A DNA stretch of 6,489 bases. Source: Chitinivibrionales bacterium. GTDB lineage: Bacteria > Fibrobacterota > Chitinivibrionia > Chitinivibrionales > FEN-1185. The translations under genes and the position numbers were made by a program. The notes under the pieces are model-generated. The model made no database searches. It saw nothing but the letters and a program-made list of their open reading frames with translations, and was not told the DNA's origin. The stretch covers positions 1 to 6,489 of the forward strand of contig JAQUMP010000208.1 of the NCBI GenBank assembly GCA_028718065.1, in the 5' to 3' direction. The first letter of the stretch is position 1; the number at the start of each line of letters is the position of its first letter. Shown here one piece after another: positions 1-5,727 of this stretch.

Positions 1-795
1 CTGGCCGATGCGGTTTTCGATAAGGTTTTCCAGCCCGATAAAGGCACCGCCGCAGATAAAAAGAATGTCGCGCGTGTTAATGGAAACCAGCGGCTGCTCC
101 GGGTGCTTGCGGCCGCCCTTGGGCGGAACATTGGCGATGGTGCCTTCCAGGATTTTAAGCAGCGCCTGCTGGACGCCTTCGCCGGATACGTCGCGCGTGA
201 TGGAAGGGTTGGGCGATTTACGGGAGATTTTATCGAATTCATCGATATAAATAATACCGCGCTCGGCCTTGGTCGGCTCGTAGTTTGCCACCTGTAAAAG
301 GCGCACCAGCATGTTTTCCACGTCTTCGCCCACGTAACCGGCTTCGGTATAGACCGTGGCGTCTACGATGGTAAATGGAACCTTAAGCATCTTGGCAAGG
401 GTTTGCGCAATAAGAGTTTTGCCCGTTCCGGTCGGACCGATGAGCAGGATATTGCTTTTGTCAAGTTCAACGCCGTCGTCGCCCGCGCCCGGCGCGCTGC
501 GCGAAAGAATGCGCTTAAAATGGTTGTAGGCCGCCACGCACACGCCTTTTTTTACATCGTCCTGGCCGATCACGTATTGGTCGATAAAGGCCTTCATGGT
601 GGCCGGCGTGGGCAGGTTTTCCAGGCGTAAATCGGTCGGCATCGCCGACCGGTCTTCGCGCAGGATCTCGTTGCACATTTCCACGCATTCGTTGCAGATA
701 TGCACCGAGGGGCCCGTTATGAGCTTGGCGACCGTATCGGCGCCTTTGCCGCAAAACGAACACTTGATCCCGGGATAGCGGGCGCGATTATTCAT
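1..795 (-). CDS. clpX: ATP-dependent Clp protease ATP-binding subunit ClpX, N-terminal 265 residues (3' end beyond window)
   Basis: ClpX is a hexameric cytoplasmic AAA+ unfoldase that recognises tagged proteins and threads them into ClpP. Seen here: an N-terminal zinc-binding domain with C12, C15, C34 and C37; Walker A GPTGTGKT at 120-127; the pore-1 loop GYVG at 153-156; Walker B IIYIDE at 181-186; the segment [13 protein letters not shown] at about 198-210; and the RKH pore motif at 229-231. The frame is open to the window edge. The rest of the large AAA+ domain, the small domain and the ClpP-docking IGF loop lie outside; E. coli ClpX is about 424 residues. ATG at 795-793 is 3 nt after the clpP stop codon, and a GGAG at 811-808 inside clpP lies 12 nt upstream, so translation is probably coupled to clpP. 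The residue after the Walker B Asp-Glu is Phe (DEFDK) where E. coli has Ile. Identity is secure. Confidence 0.97.
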   Translation of the reverse strand, partial: MNNRARYPGIKCSFCGKGADTVAKLITGPSVHICNECVEMCNEILREDRSAMPTDLRLENLPTPATMKAFIDQYVIGQDDVKKGVCVAAYNHFKRILSRSAPGAGDDGVELDKSNILLIGPTGTGKTLIAQTLAKMLKVPFTIVDATVYTEAGYVGEDVENMLVRLLQVANYEPTKAERGIIYIDEFDKISRKSPNPSITRDVSGEGVQQALLKILEGTIANVPPKGGRKHPEQPLVSINTRDILFICGGAFIGLENLIENRIGQ

Positions 796-798
796 AGG

Positions 799-1383
799 CT
801 ATGGACGCTCCGTAAGAATTTCGTCGATAATGCCGTACTGTTTGGATTCCTCGGCCTCCATAAAAAAATTGCGGTCCGTATCCTTGCGGATCACCGAGAC
901 GTCCTGGCCGGTATGCTTGACCAATATCTGGTTGAGCGTTTCTTTAATACGCATGATTTCCTTGGCGTGGATGGCGATGTCCGAGGCCTGCCCGCCCGCG
1001 CCGCCCAACGGCTGATGCAACATGATACGCGAGTGCGGCAGGGCGTAACGCTTGCCCTTGCTGCCGGCCGCCAGCAGAATGGCAGCCATGCTGGCAGCTT
1101 GACCGATGCAAATCGTGCTCACGTCCGGCTTAATGTACTGGATGGTGTCGTAGATCGCCAGCCCCGCCGAAACATAGCCGCCCGGCGAATTAATATAGAT
1201 GGTAATGTCTTTGTCCGGATCGTCGTATTCCAGGAAAATGAGCTGCGCCATGATGACATCGGCGGCGGTATCGTCGATATCGGTTCCCAGAAAAATAATG
1301 CGCTCTTTAAGCAAGCGGGAGTAAATATCATACGACCGCTCTCCGCGCCCGGTTTGCTCAACGACAATAGGAATTAAAGCCAT
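799..1383 (-). CDS. clpP: ATP-dependent Clp protease proteolytic subunit ClpP, with Asn at the triad Asp position
   Basis: ClpP is the tetradecameric serine peptidase chamber that degrades proteins fed by ClpX or ClpA/C. The 194 residues match the family throughout: [13 protein letters not shown] near 21-33, YINSPGG at 63-69, nucleophile S98 in GQAASMA, H123 in MLHQPLGG, and the handle helix [12 protein letters not shown] near 132-143. The protein starts MALIP, like processed E. coli ClpP with an initiator Met, so there is no long propeptide. By ungapped alignment with E. coli ClpP, the catalytic Asp (in DTERD, mature D171) falls on N172 here: the segment reads KDTDRNFF with codon AAT. A Ser-His-Asn triad is known in Listeria ClpP1, which is poorly active alone and works in a mixed ring with ClpP2. 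ATG at 1383 has only a weak AAAGG 12 nt upstream. It lies between tig and clpX, the classical order. Identity is secure; full peptidase activity is not assured. Confidence 0.97.
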   Translation of the reverse strand: MALIPIVVEQTGRGERSYDIYSRLLKERIIFLGTDIDDTAADVIMAQLIFLEYDDPDKDITIYINSPGGYVSAGLAIYDTIQYIKPDVSTICIGQAASMAAILLAAGSKGKRYALPHSRIMLHQPLGGAGGQASDIAIHAKEIMRIKETLNQILVKHTGQDVSVIRKDTDRNFFMEAEESKQYGIIDEILTERP

Positions 1384-1543
1384 AATAATTATTTACCTTT
1401 TTAGAGTTGTTTTTGGATTATTTACCGATGCTACACTCCCCTCTTGTGTTCCCCCCTTTGTAAGGAGGGAAATAAAGGGGGGTATTATTTTTAATGCATA
1501 ACATCACTACTTATTTACAATACGGTCAAACTCTTTTTTTCTG
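1384..1543 (-). other. tig-clpP intergenic spacer / putative clpP leader
   Basis: This 160-nt gap has no convincing coding frame. It is AT-rich near both genes and has a C-rich/G-rich inverted repeat in the middle (listed separately). On the minus strand a TTGACC at 1529-1524 resembles a -35 box, but no good -10 box lies 16-19 nt downstream, so a clpP promoter here is possible but unproven. No U-tract follows the hairpin in the direction of tig transcription, so I see no clear tig terminator, and read-through into clpP-clpX is plausible. Confidence 0.5.
1451..1482. repeat. C6T3/A3G6 inverted repeat with an alternative internal hairpin
   Basis: CCCCCCTTT at 1451-1459 is exactly complementary to AAAGGGGGG at 1474-1482, with a 14-nt loop. 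Within the loop, the minus-strand segment CCCTCCTT (1470-1463) can also pair with AAGGGGGG (1458-1451), with one U-G wobble and a 3-nt ACA loop. The two hairpins share the G-rich arm and exclude each other. On the plus strand the repeat is followed by a T-rich run (1483-1492), but no plus-strand gene ends here. I have seen similar C5T3/A3G5 sequences as scattered intergenic repeats in several bacterial groups, so a dispersed repeat is the default reading; a regulatory leader for clpP is the alternative. Confidence 0.6.
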
Positions 1544-2818
1544 TTATTTTTTTTCTTCTTTTTCTACCGAGCCCGTTTCGCCGATCAGAAAATCGAGCGT
1601 TTTTTGTTCGCGCAGGTCGGCCCGGATGCGGTTGGTGGTGCCGTTGCGCCGCAGAATGTCTTTAAGCTCCTCAAAGGGCCGCTGATACAATTGTGCCATT
1701 TTAAGGATTTCCTTATCAACTTCTTCCTGCGTGGCCTTGATATTCTCCTTTGCGGCGATAAAATCGATGATGCGATAGCGCTTTATGGCCTGAATTGCAG
1801 CACCGTGGTATCGGGCCTCGAATTCCTCGCGTGAAGGAGCGGCCTCGCCCGGTTTGCGGTAGCGCGCCGAATCCTCCAGGGCTGCGTCGACGTACTGCTG
1901 AATGCGCGCCGGAGGAACGGTAAAATCATTGTCCTTTATCAAGGTCTCGATGGCTTTGGAATAGGCCTCGTTCTTGGCCTGCTCCAGGGCGCGCGTAACC
2001 AGCTCCTTTTCCAGGTTTTCCCGCAAGGCATCGACCCCCGCAAAATCGCCGATTTTCTTGATGAATTCTTCGTTGACTTCCGGTAATATTTTTTCCTGCA
2101 CTTTGGTGAGCTTTACCGTAAAGGTCCCGTTTTTGCCGGCCAGCGGCGCCATTTCGTAATCCTTGGGGAATTTTACCGAAATCTCAAAAACCTCCCCCGC
2201 GCGGCGGCCGGTAAGGCCCTTTTCAAAATCCTTGTTTTTGCCGGTACCTAACTCTATGGGATATTGCGGATTGGTAAAATCCTTGCGCGCTTCGCCGTCG
2301 ATGGCGACTTCCTGATATTCAAAAAGCACATGGTCGCCTTTTTTGCTTTCGCGCTCTACGTCGTTAAATTGGGCCAGCCGGTTGCGTAAATCTTCCAGCG
2401 CTTCGTCGACATCCGAAGATTTAATTTTCTTGGGTGACAGTTTGATTTTAAGCTTGTTGTAGCCTTCGATATTTATGGGAGGATCGATTTCGGTTTCGAT
2501 GGCGAAGGAGACCGGCTGCCCGTCGTCGACCTTTAAATCCTTGACCGTGCCGCGGCTGATTGGATTGATGTTGTTTTCTTTACATCCGGTTTCAAACGAT
2601 TTCTGGACCAGATCTTCGACCACCTCCGCCCGAATGGCGCTGCCGAACCGGCTTTTAATAAGAGGAATGGGCACTTTCCCTTCGCGAAAACCGGGGAGTC
2701 GCAACTCTTTGCGGAATTTGGTGACGCGATCATCAAAAGCCGTTTCGACTTCGTCCTGGGGAATTTCTACCTGCAAAACTCTTTTCCATGCTTCGGGCTC
2801 TAAAACCTGGGTTTTCAA
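1544..2818 (-). CDS. tig: Trigger factor, ribosome-associated chaperone and peptidyl-prolyl isomerase
   Basis: Trigger factor docks at the ribosomal tunnel exit and shields nascent chains. The 424 residues have the usual three-domain layout and length (E. coli 432). The N-terminal ribosome-binding domain is at about 1-115, with the signature GFREGKVP at 43-50 (family GFRxGKxP). The FKBP-type PPIase domain is at about 155-245, including GDHVLFEY at 161-168 and ELGTGK at 189-194. The C-terminal helical chaperone arms follow at about 246-410, ending in a short charged Lys/Glu tail. The start is TTG at 2818-2816: an in-frame TAG lies at 2836-2834, no ATG or GTG intervenes, and AAGGA sits 7 nt upstream of the TTG. 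The gene lies downstream of tRNA-Leu and upstream of clpP, the common tig-clpP-clpX order. Identity is secure. Confidence 0.97.
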   Translation of the reverse strand: MKTQVLEPEAWKRVLQVEIPQDEVETAFDDRVTKFRKELRLPGFREGKVPIPLIKSRFGSAIRAEVVEDLVQKSFETGCKENNINPISRGTVKDLKVDDGQPVSFAIETEIDPPINIEGYNKLKIKLSPKKIKSSDVDEALEDLRNRLAQFNDVERESKKGDHVLFEYQEVAIDGEARKDFTNPQYPIELGTGKNKDFEKGLTGRRAGEVFEISVKFPKDYEMAPLAGKNGTFTVKLTKVQEKILPEVNEEFIKKIGDFAGVDALRENLEKELVTRALEQAKNEAYSKAIETLIKDNDFTVPPARIQQYVDAALEDSARYRKPGEAAPSREEFEARYHGAAIQAIKRYRIIDFIAAKENIKATQEEVDKEILKMAQLYQRPFEELKDILRRNGTTNRIRADLREQKTLDFLIGETGSVEKEEKK

Positions 2819-2830
2819 AAAATAGTCCTT
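2816..2830 (-). promoter_or_regulatory. Ribosome binding site deciding a TTG start for tig
   Basis: On the minus strand AAGGA (2830-2826) precedes TTG (2818-2816) with 7 nt between them. The in-frame stop at 2836-2834 excludes a longer protein. The first residues, MKTQVLEPEAWKR, fit the usual trigger factor N-terminus, so the non-ATG start is well supported. Confidence 0.85.
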
Positions 2831-2838
2831 CCGCTATA

Positions 2839-2853
2839 CCGGCATCAGGCCGG
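2839..2853 (-). other. Small GC-rich hairpin between tRNA-Leu and tig
   Basis: On the minus strand CCGGC (2853-2849) and GCCGG (2843-2839) form a perfect 5-bp stem with loop CTGAT. It lies 8 nt upstream of the tig Shine-Dalgarno sequence and is not followed by a U-run, so it does not look like an intrinsic terminator. It may insulate the ribosome binding site or mark processing of a tRNA-tig transcript. A chance hairpin of this size is also possible. Confidence 0.35.
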
Positions 2854-2886
2854 ATTTGTAGAAAATTACGTGTTATTCGAGGACTT

Positions 2887-2968
2887 TGCGAGGAGCGGGG
2901 TTCGAACCCGCACCCCTTTCGGGACTAGGTCCTAAGCCTAGCGCGTATGCCAACTCCGCCATCCTCGC
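2887..2968 (-). tRNA. tRNA-Leu, anticodon UAG
   Basis: The 82-nt cloverleaf is complete. The acceptor stem GCGAGGA (2968-2962) pairs with TCCTCGC (2894-2888), with discriminator A at 2887. The D-stem is GCG/CGC, and the anticodon stem CTAGG/CCTAG encloses loop CTTAGGA with anticodon TAG (2934-2932). A 13-nt variable arm (CCC-GAAA-GGG) marks it as class II. The T-arm is GCGGG-TTCGAAC-CCCGC. It decodes CUA and other CUN leucine codons. The 3' CCA is not encoded (AAG follows), so it must be added by a nucleotidyltransferase. It lies 68 nt upstream of tig on the same strand. Confidence 0.97.
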
Positions 2969-2983
2969 GTCATGAAACAATAC

Positions 2984-3012
2984 AAAATAGATTATTCTTG
3001 GGCTGAATTCAA
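2984..3012 (-). promoter_or_regulatory. Candidate sigma-70-type promoter for tRNA-Leu
   Basis: On the minus strand TTGAAT (3012-3007, 4 of 6 to TTGACA) and TATTTT (2989-2984, 4 of 6 to TATAAT) are separated by exactly 17 nt. Transcription would start about 8 nt upstream of the mature tRNA 5' end, a normal short leader. It may also serve tig. This is consensus reading only. Confidence 0.45.
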
Positions 3013-3013
3013 T

Positions 3014-3030
3014 CCACTAAAAAAAAGTGG
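3014..3030 (-). other. Weak stem-loop with A/T loop after the LolA-like gene
   Basis: CCACT (3014-3018) and AGTGG (3026-3030) form a 5-bp stem around a 7-nt homopolymer loop, 10 nt after the stop codon at 3041. In minus-strand RNA the U-run is inside the loop rather than after the stem, so it is not a standard intrinsic terminator. It could still mark the end of the transcript, because the tRNA promoter candidate follows directly. Confidence 0.3.
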
Positions 3031-3040
3031 TCGCGGAGCG

Positions 3041-3808
3041 CTATTTGCTTAAATTCTCCAGATAGGCCTTGGTAAAAATCTTGTCGTCGAGTTTGTCGGT
3101 GGATATTCCCGTAATTTCCATGATCGTTTTGTTGCCTTTTTCAAATTCATCGATAAACATCTGCTTGACCGGCACGAATTTGCCGTTGATCTGGGTGTAT
3201 TTAAGGTAATAGGCGGTCGCCATGAGCGTGCCCGAGAGCGCAAAATCTTCTTCCTTGAGCAGCAGGAAATTGTCCGTGCGCACCCAAAAAGTTTTATGGG
3301 GATAGTCCACGTCGTTAATGATCGCCTTGACCTTGAATTTGTAAACTGGCATCTGGCCGAGCTTTTCCTGGCCGATGCTGTCCTTGCCCGCCGGATCCTT
3401 GACGCCGGTGAATTTCCGGGTAAGATCCTTGTATTCAAAATCATCGCCCTTGGCGTCGGACCCGGCGATGTTTTCGTCGCGGTTGACATGTTGGAAGGTG
3501 CGGGTGTTGCGGCGATACATCCAGAAGTTGTCCTCCACCCGCAAATAGCCGTTGCCTTTTTCGGATTCCGGTTCCGTCATGGCGATCATGAAGGCGTTGT
3601 CTTTATCGCGGCGATAATAGAGCATGGAAAAATTTTTAACGCCCTGACCCGCCTTTTGCTGGGTAAGCGCGACCGTGGCGTGCGCGTCGCTGGTCATCTT
3701 ATAATTGGCTTCGATTTTTTTTAAAATTTCTTCGATGCTAACGGAAGGTTGGGCAAAGAGCGACGTTGCGGCTGCAAATAAAATCAAAACAGAAATTGAT
3801 TTAACCAT
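3041..3808 (-). CDS. Exported LolA-like 'outer membrane lipoprotein-sorting' family protein
   Basis: This 255-residue protein resembles the LolA-like family annotated as outer membrane lipoprotein-sorting protein (COG2834-type), which has a LolA/LolB-like half-barrel fold. Seen here: a short basic start (MVK), a hydrophobic core at about 4-18, and a likely signal peptidase I site after A19 (SLFA/Q). There is no lipobox Cys, so it is predicted to be soluble in the periplasm. Family-like stretches include NGYLRVEDNFWMYRR (86-100), FQHVNRDENIAGSD (105-118), GDDFEYKDL (121-129) and the C-terminal IFTKAYLENLS. I chose ATG at 3808 because AGGGG lies 7 nt upstream and the signal peptide begins there; the open frame runs further upstream into the permease gene but encodes nothing plausible. 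Following two FtsX-type permeases, it probably carries a lipoprotein or other hydrophobic substrate for that transporter. It is not clearly orthologous to E. coli LolA. Confidence 0.85.
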   Translation of the reverse strand: MVKSISVLILFAAATSLFAQPSVSIEEILKKIEANYKMTSDAHATVALTQQKAGQGVKNFSMLYYRRDKDNAFMIAMTEPESEKGNGYLRVEDNFWMYRRNTRTFQHVNRDENIAGSDAKGDDFEYKDLTRKFTGVKDPAGKDSIGQEKLGQMPVYKFKVKAIINDVDYPHKTFWVRTDNFLLLKEEDFALSGTLMATAYYLKYTQINGKFVPVKQMFIDEFEKGNKTIMEITGISTDKLDDKIFTKAYLENLSK

Positions 3809-3839
3809 TAACGAACCCCTATCGCATTGGTTTCGGTGC

Positions 3840-3885
3840 GTAGAGACGTAGCGCGCTACGTCTCTACTACATTCTACGTCTCTAC
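3840..3885. repeat. 28-bp perfect palindrome plus a third half-site (REP/MITE-like)
   Basis: Positions 3840-3867 form a perfect palindrome with half-site GTAGAGACGTAGCG and no spacer. The 12-mer CTACGTCTCTAC of its right arm (3856-3867) recurs as a direct repeat at 3874-3885. The element sits in the 106-nt gap between the long permease and the LolA-like gene and would fold strongly in the mRNA. No U-tract follows on the minus strand. From memory, GTAGAGACG...CGTCTCTAC palindromes are frequent intergenic repeats in cyanobacteria and some other phyla, so a dispersed, possibly transposase-mobilised repeat is more likely than a gene-specific operator. Confidence 0.8.
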
Positions 3886-3914
3886 AACAAAACCATCTTG
3901 AAAACATTTTTATA

Positions 3915-5708
3915 TTATTCATAATGCCTGAGCGCCGCCGCCGCGGATAGTTTGGCCGCGCGGCGCGCGGGGAAATAAGCCGTGCCCACCGATATGGCAA
4001 GAATCAGGAGAATGTCAAAGATTATATCCACGGCCGCAGGTTTAAAATTAAGATGGTTGTTTACCAGCAACATACTCATGGGGTTGTCCTGCATGTTAAT
4101 GGGCACCAGTGAGAAAATCCCTATCAGCGCAAAAGCCAGGACCACGCCGGTGAGCGAAGCAAAAAGGGCCAGAAAAAAGGTCTCCAGCAGAAACGAATTG
4201 CGCACATCGTTTTTTTGCATGCCGATCGCCCTGACGGTGCCGATTTCCCGTGTGCGCTCCCGGATGGTCATGCGCAGGGTGTTAATAACGCCGATCAGGA
4301 TGATAAAAAAGAGCACCATAACGGCCGAGAAGGTAATCATGTTCAGGGCGCCTTCGAGCTGCAACACGGCGCTGGCGCTCTCATACATGGATTGAACGTT
4401 TACGGCGACGCCTTTAAATTTTGATTTCCCGAGCTCGCGCACCTGCTTGGTAGCATCGTCGGTTGTCCGGGAGCGCTTTAAAAGCATCCATTCCGGATCG
4501 AACGCGGCATAATAAACGTCGCTCTTTGCCGGCAGATAGGCGCCCGGATAGTGGGCGCGGGCGTCTTGCGGCCAATGATAGTAATATCCCGCATAAAATT
4601 CTTTTTCATTGACAAAAACAACATTGCCACGCATGGCATTGAGCGGTTTTACGATCGCCTTGATCGGGTATTTCATGGAAACCATTTGAGTGTCGTATTT
4701 GGCTTTATAGGTGACCGTGCAAGTGTCCCCAGGCATTACCCCCAGCGCCGCGGCGAGCGATTCAACCATGCAAACACCCTCCTTGCCGAAGGCCGCGACC
4801 GAGTCACCCAGGACAATTGCAAAGTTTTTCATCAGGATTTTTTTGGCGGCGGTATCGGCGCGCAAACCCAGAACCGAAACCATAGCGCTTTTATTATGAA
4901 CGTCCGCTTTCCCAAAAATCACCGCGGTTGAAGGTTCCAGAACCGCATGCAGCCTGTCCGCGTCCTTGGCGGCCATTTTTTTGGCGTTTTTTATTCGCAG
5001 GTAGAGCTGGGCAATATCGTGCGGGCCGTAGCCAAGCAAGCGTTTTAAGGTCTGGACCTCCAGAAACACGGGCGCGGCCATGAACGAGTTCGCCGGCTTA
5101 AAAATGGCGACCACGGTCAGGCGCGCCGCCTGCGATTGGCCGTCGATATCGGTAAACCGGACGCGAATGATATCGCCTTTTTTAACGTTGAGGTATTTTG
5201 CCTTCGACTCGGAAACCGCGACCGGATTTTCGGCGCCCGACTTGGCCAGGTCAAGAAAATCACCATCGACCATTTTAAAATTCTGTTTGTATTCTTCCTG
5301 CTCTTTTTTTAGCTCCTCCTTGGAAATGGCAATGCCCATGGCGCGGTCGAGATCGACCCCAACCATAATAACATTATCGGCCTTGCCGTTGCCTATGGCG
5401 CGCGTCAGGACGCCGATGGCTTCCTGGATCTGGGTGATGTCGGGGAGCTCTTTCTTGACAAGCTCGACAATGCGGTCGCCGTCGCGGAAAACCTGCTTGT
5501 AGAGATTGCTGCCTTCGGTAAACGATATGTTGACGTGCCCGGCGACATACGCCACGATTTTATTAAACAGCACATCCGAAATCCCATGCGAAAAGGAATT
5601 GGCCAGCACCAGGATCATGGTGCCGAATGCCATGGCGATCCCCAGCAGGATATTGCGGCGTTTCTGCCTGAGCAGATTACGCAGGCTTATGAGCACGATA
5701 ACGGGCAT
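3915..5708 (-). CDS. FtsX/LolC-type ABC transporter permease with an enlarged, internally duplicated extracytoplasmic domain
   Basis: This 597-residue inner-membrane permease is of the MacB/LolCE (type VII) class, whose members couple cytoplasmic ATP hydrolysis to work on periplasmic substrates. The first membrane helix is at about 19-38, after a basic RQKRRN segment. A long extracytoplasmic region covers about 39-455. The C-terminal FtsX domain has helices at about 457-478, 507-532 and 562-581, with the conserved motif RTREIGTVRAIG at 485-496 after the second helix, and ends in ARRAAKLSAAAALRHYE. LolC/LolE and MacB are about 400 and 650 residues (MacB includes its own ATPase), so this periplasmic part of about 415 residues is unusually large. 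Residues 112-227 and 276-376 look like two copies of one subdomain. ATG at 5708 is chosen for its AAGGAG 6 nt upstream; a start at 5750 would overlap the preceding gene. It is 19 nt downstream of another permease, so they probably pair as a heterodimer. Substrate unknown. Confidence 0.9.
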   Translation of the reverse strand: MPVIVLISLRNLLRQKRRNILLGIAMAFGTMILVLANSFSHGISDVLFNKIVAYVAGHVNISFTEGSNLYKQVFRDGDRIVELVKKELPDITQIQEAIGVLTRAIGNGKADNVIMVGVDLDRAMGIAISKEELKKEQEEYKQNFKMVDGDFLDLAKSGAENPVAVSESKAKYLNVKKGDIIRVRFTDIDGQSQAARLTVVAIFKPANSFMAAPVFLEVQTLKRLLGYGPHDIAQLYLRIKNAKKMAAKDADRLHAVLEPSTAVIFGKADVHNKSAMVSVLGLRADTAAKKILMKNFAIVLGDSVAAFGKEGVCMVESLAAALGVMPGDTCTVTYKAKYDTQMVSMKYPIKAIVKPLNAMRGNVVFVNEKEFYAGYYYHWPQDARAHYPGAYLPAKSDVYYAAFDPEWMLLKRSRTTDDATKQVRELGKSKFKGVAVNVQSMYESASAVLQLEGALNMITFSAVMVLFFIILIGVINTLRMTIRERTREIGTVRAIGMQKNDVRNSFLLETFFLALFASLTGVVLAFALIGIFSLVPINMQDNPMSMLLVNNHLNFKPAAVDIIFDILLILAISVGTAYFPARRAAKLSAAAALRHYE

Positions 5709-5727
5709 TCCAAACTCCTTGCATCCC

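Noticed and set aside
700..1377. Long plus-strand open frame of 225 codons opposite clpP
   Set aside because: It is antisense to a complete, highly conserved clpP and has no recognisable motif; it reflects the codon bias of clpP.
3296..3724. Plus-strand open frame of 142 codons opposite the LolA-like gene
   Set aside because: It is a shadow of the minus-strand gene, with no ribosome binding site or family features that I can recognise.
3840..3885. CRISPR-like repeat array
   Set aside because: There are only three short half-sites, two of them forming a palindrome without a spacer, and no regular spacers or cas genes.
3809..4000. Extension of the LolA-like frame by 64 codons upstream
   Set aside because: It would run through the palindrome and into the permease gene, encodes an Arg-rich stretch without family similarity, and would bury the signal peptide. 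ATG at 3808 has a good ribosome binding site.
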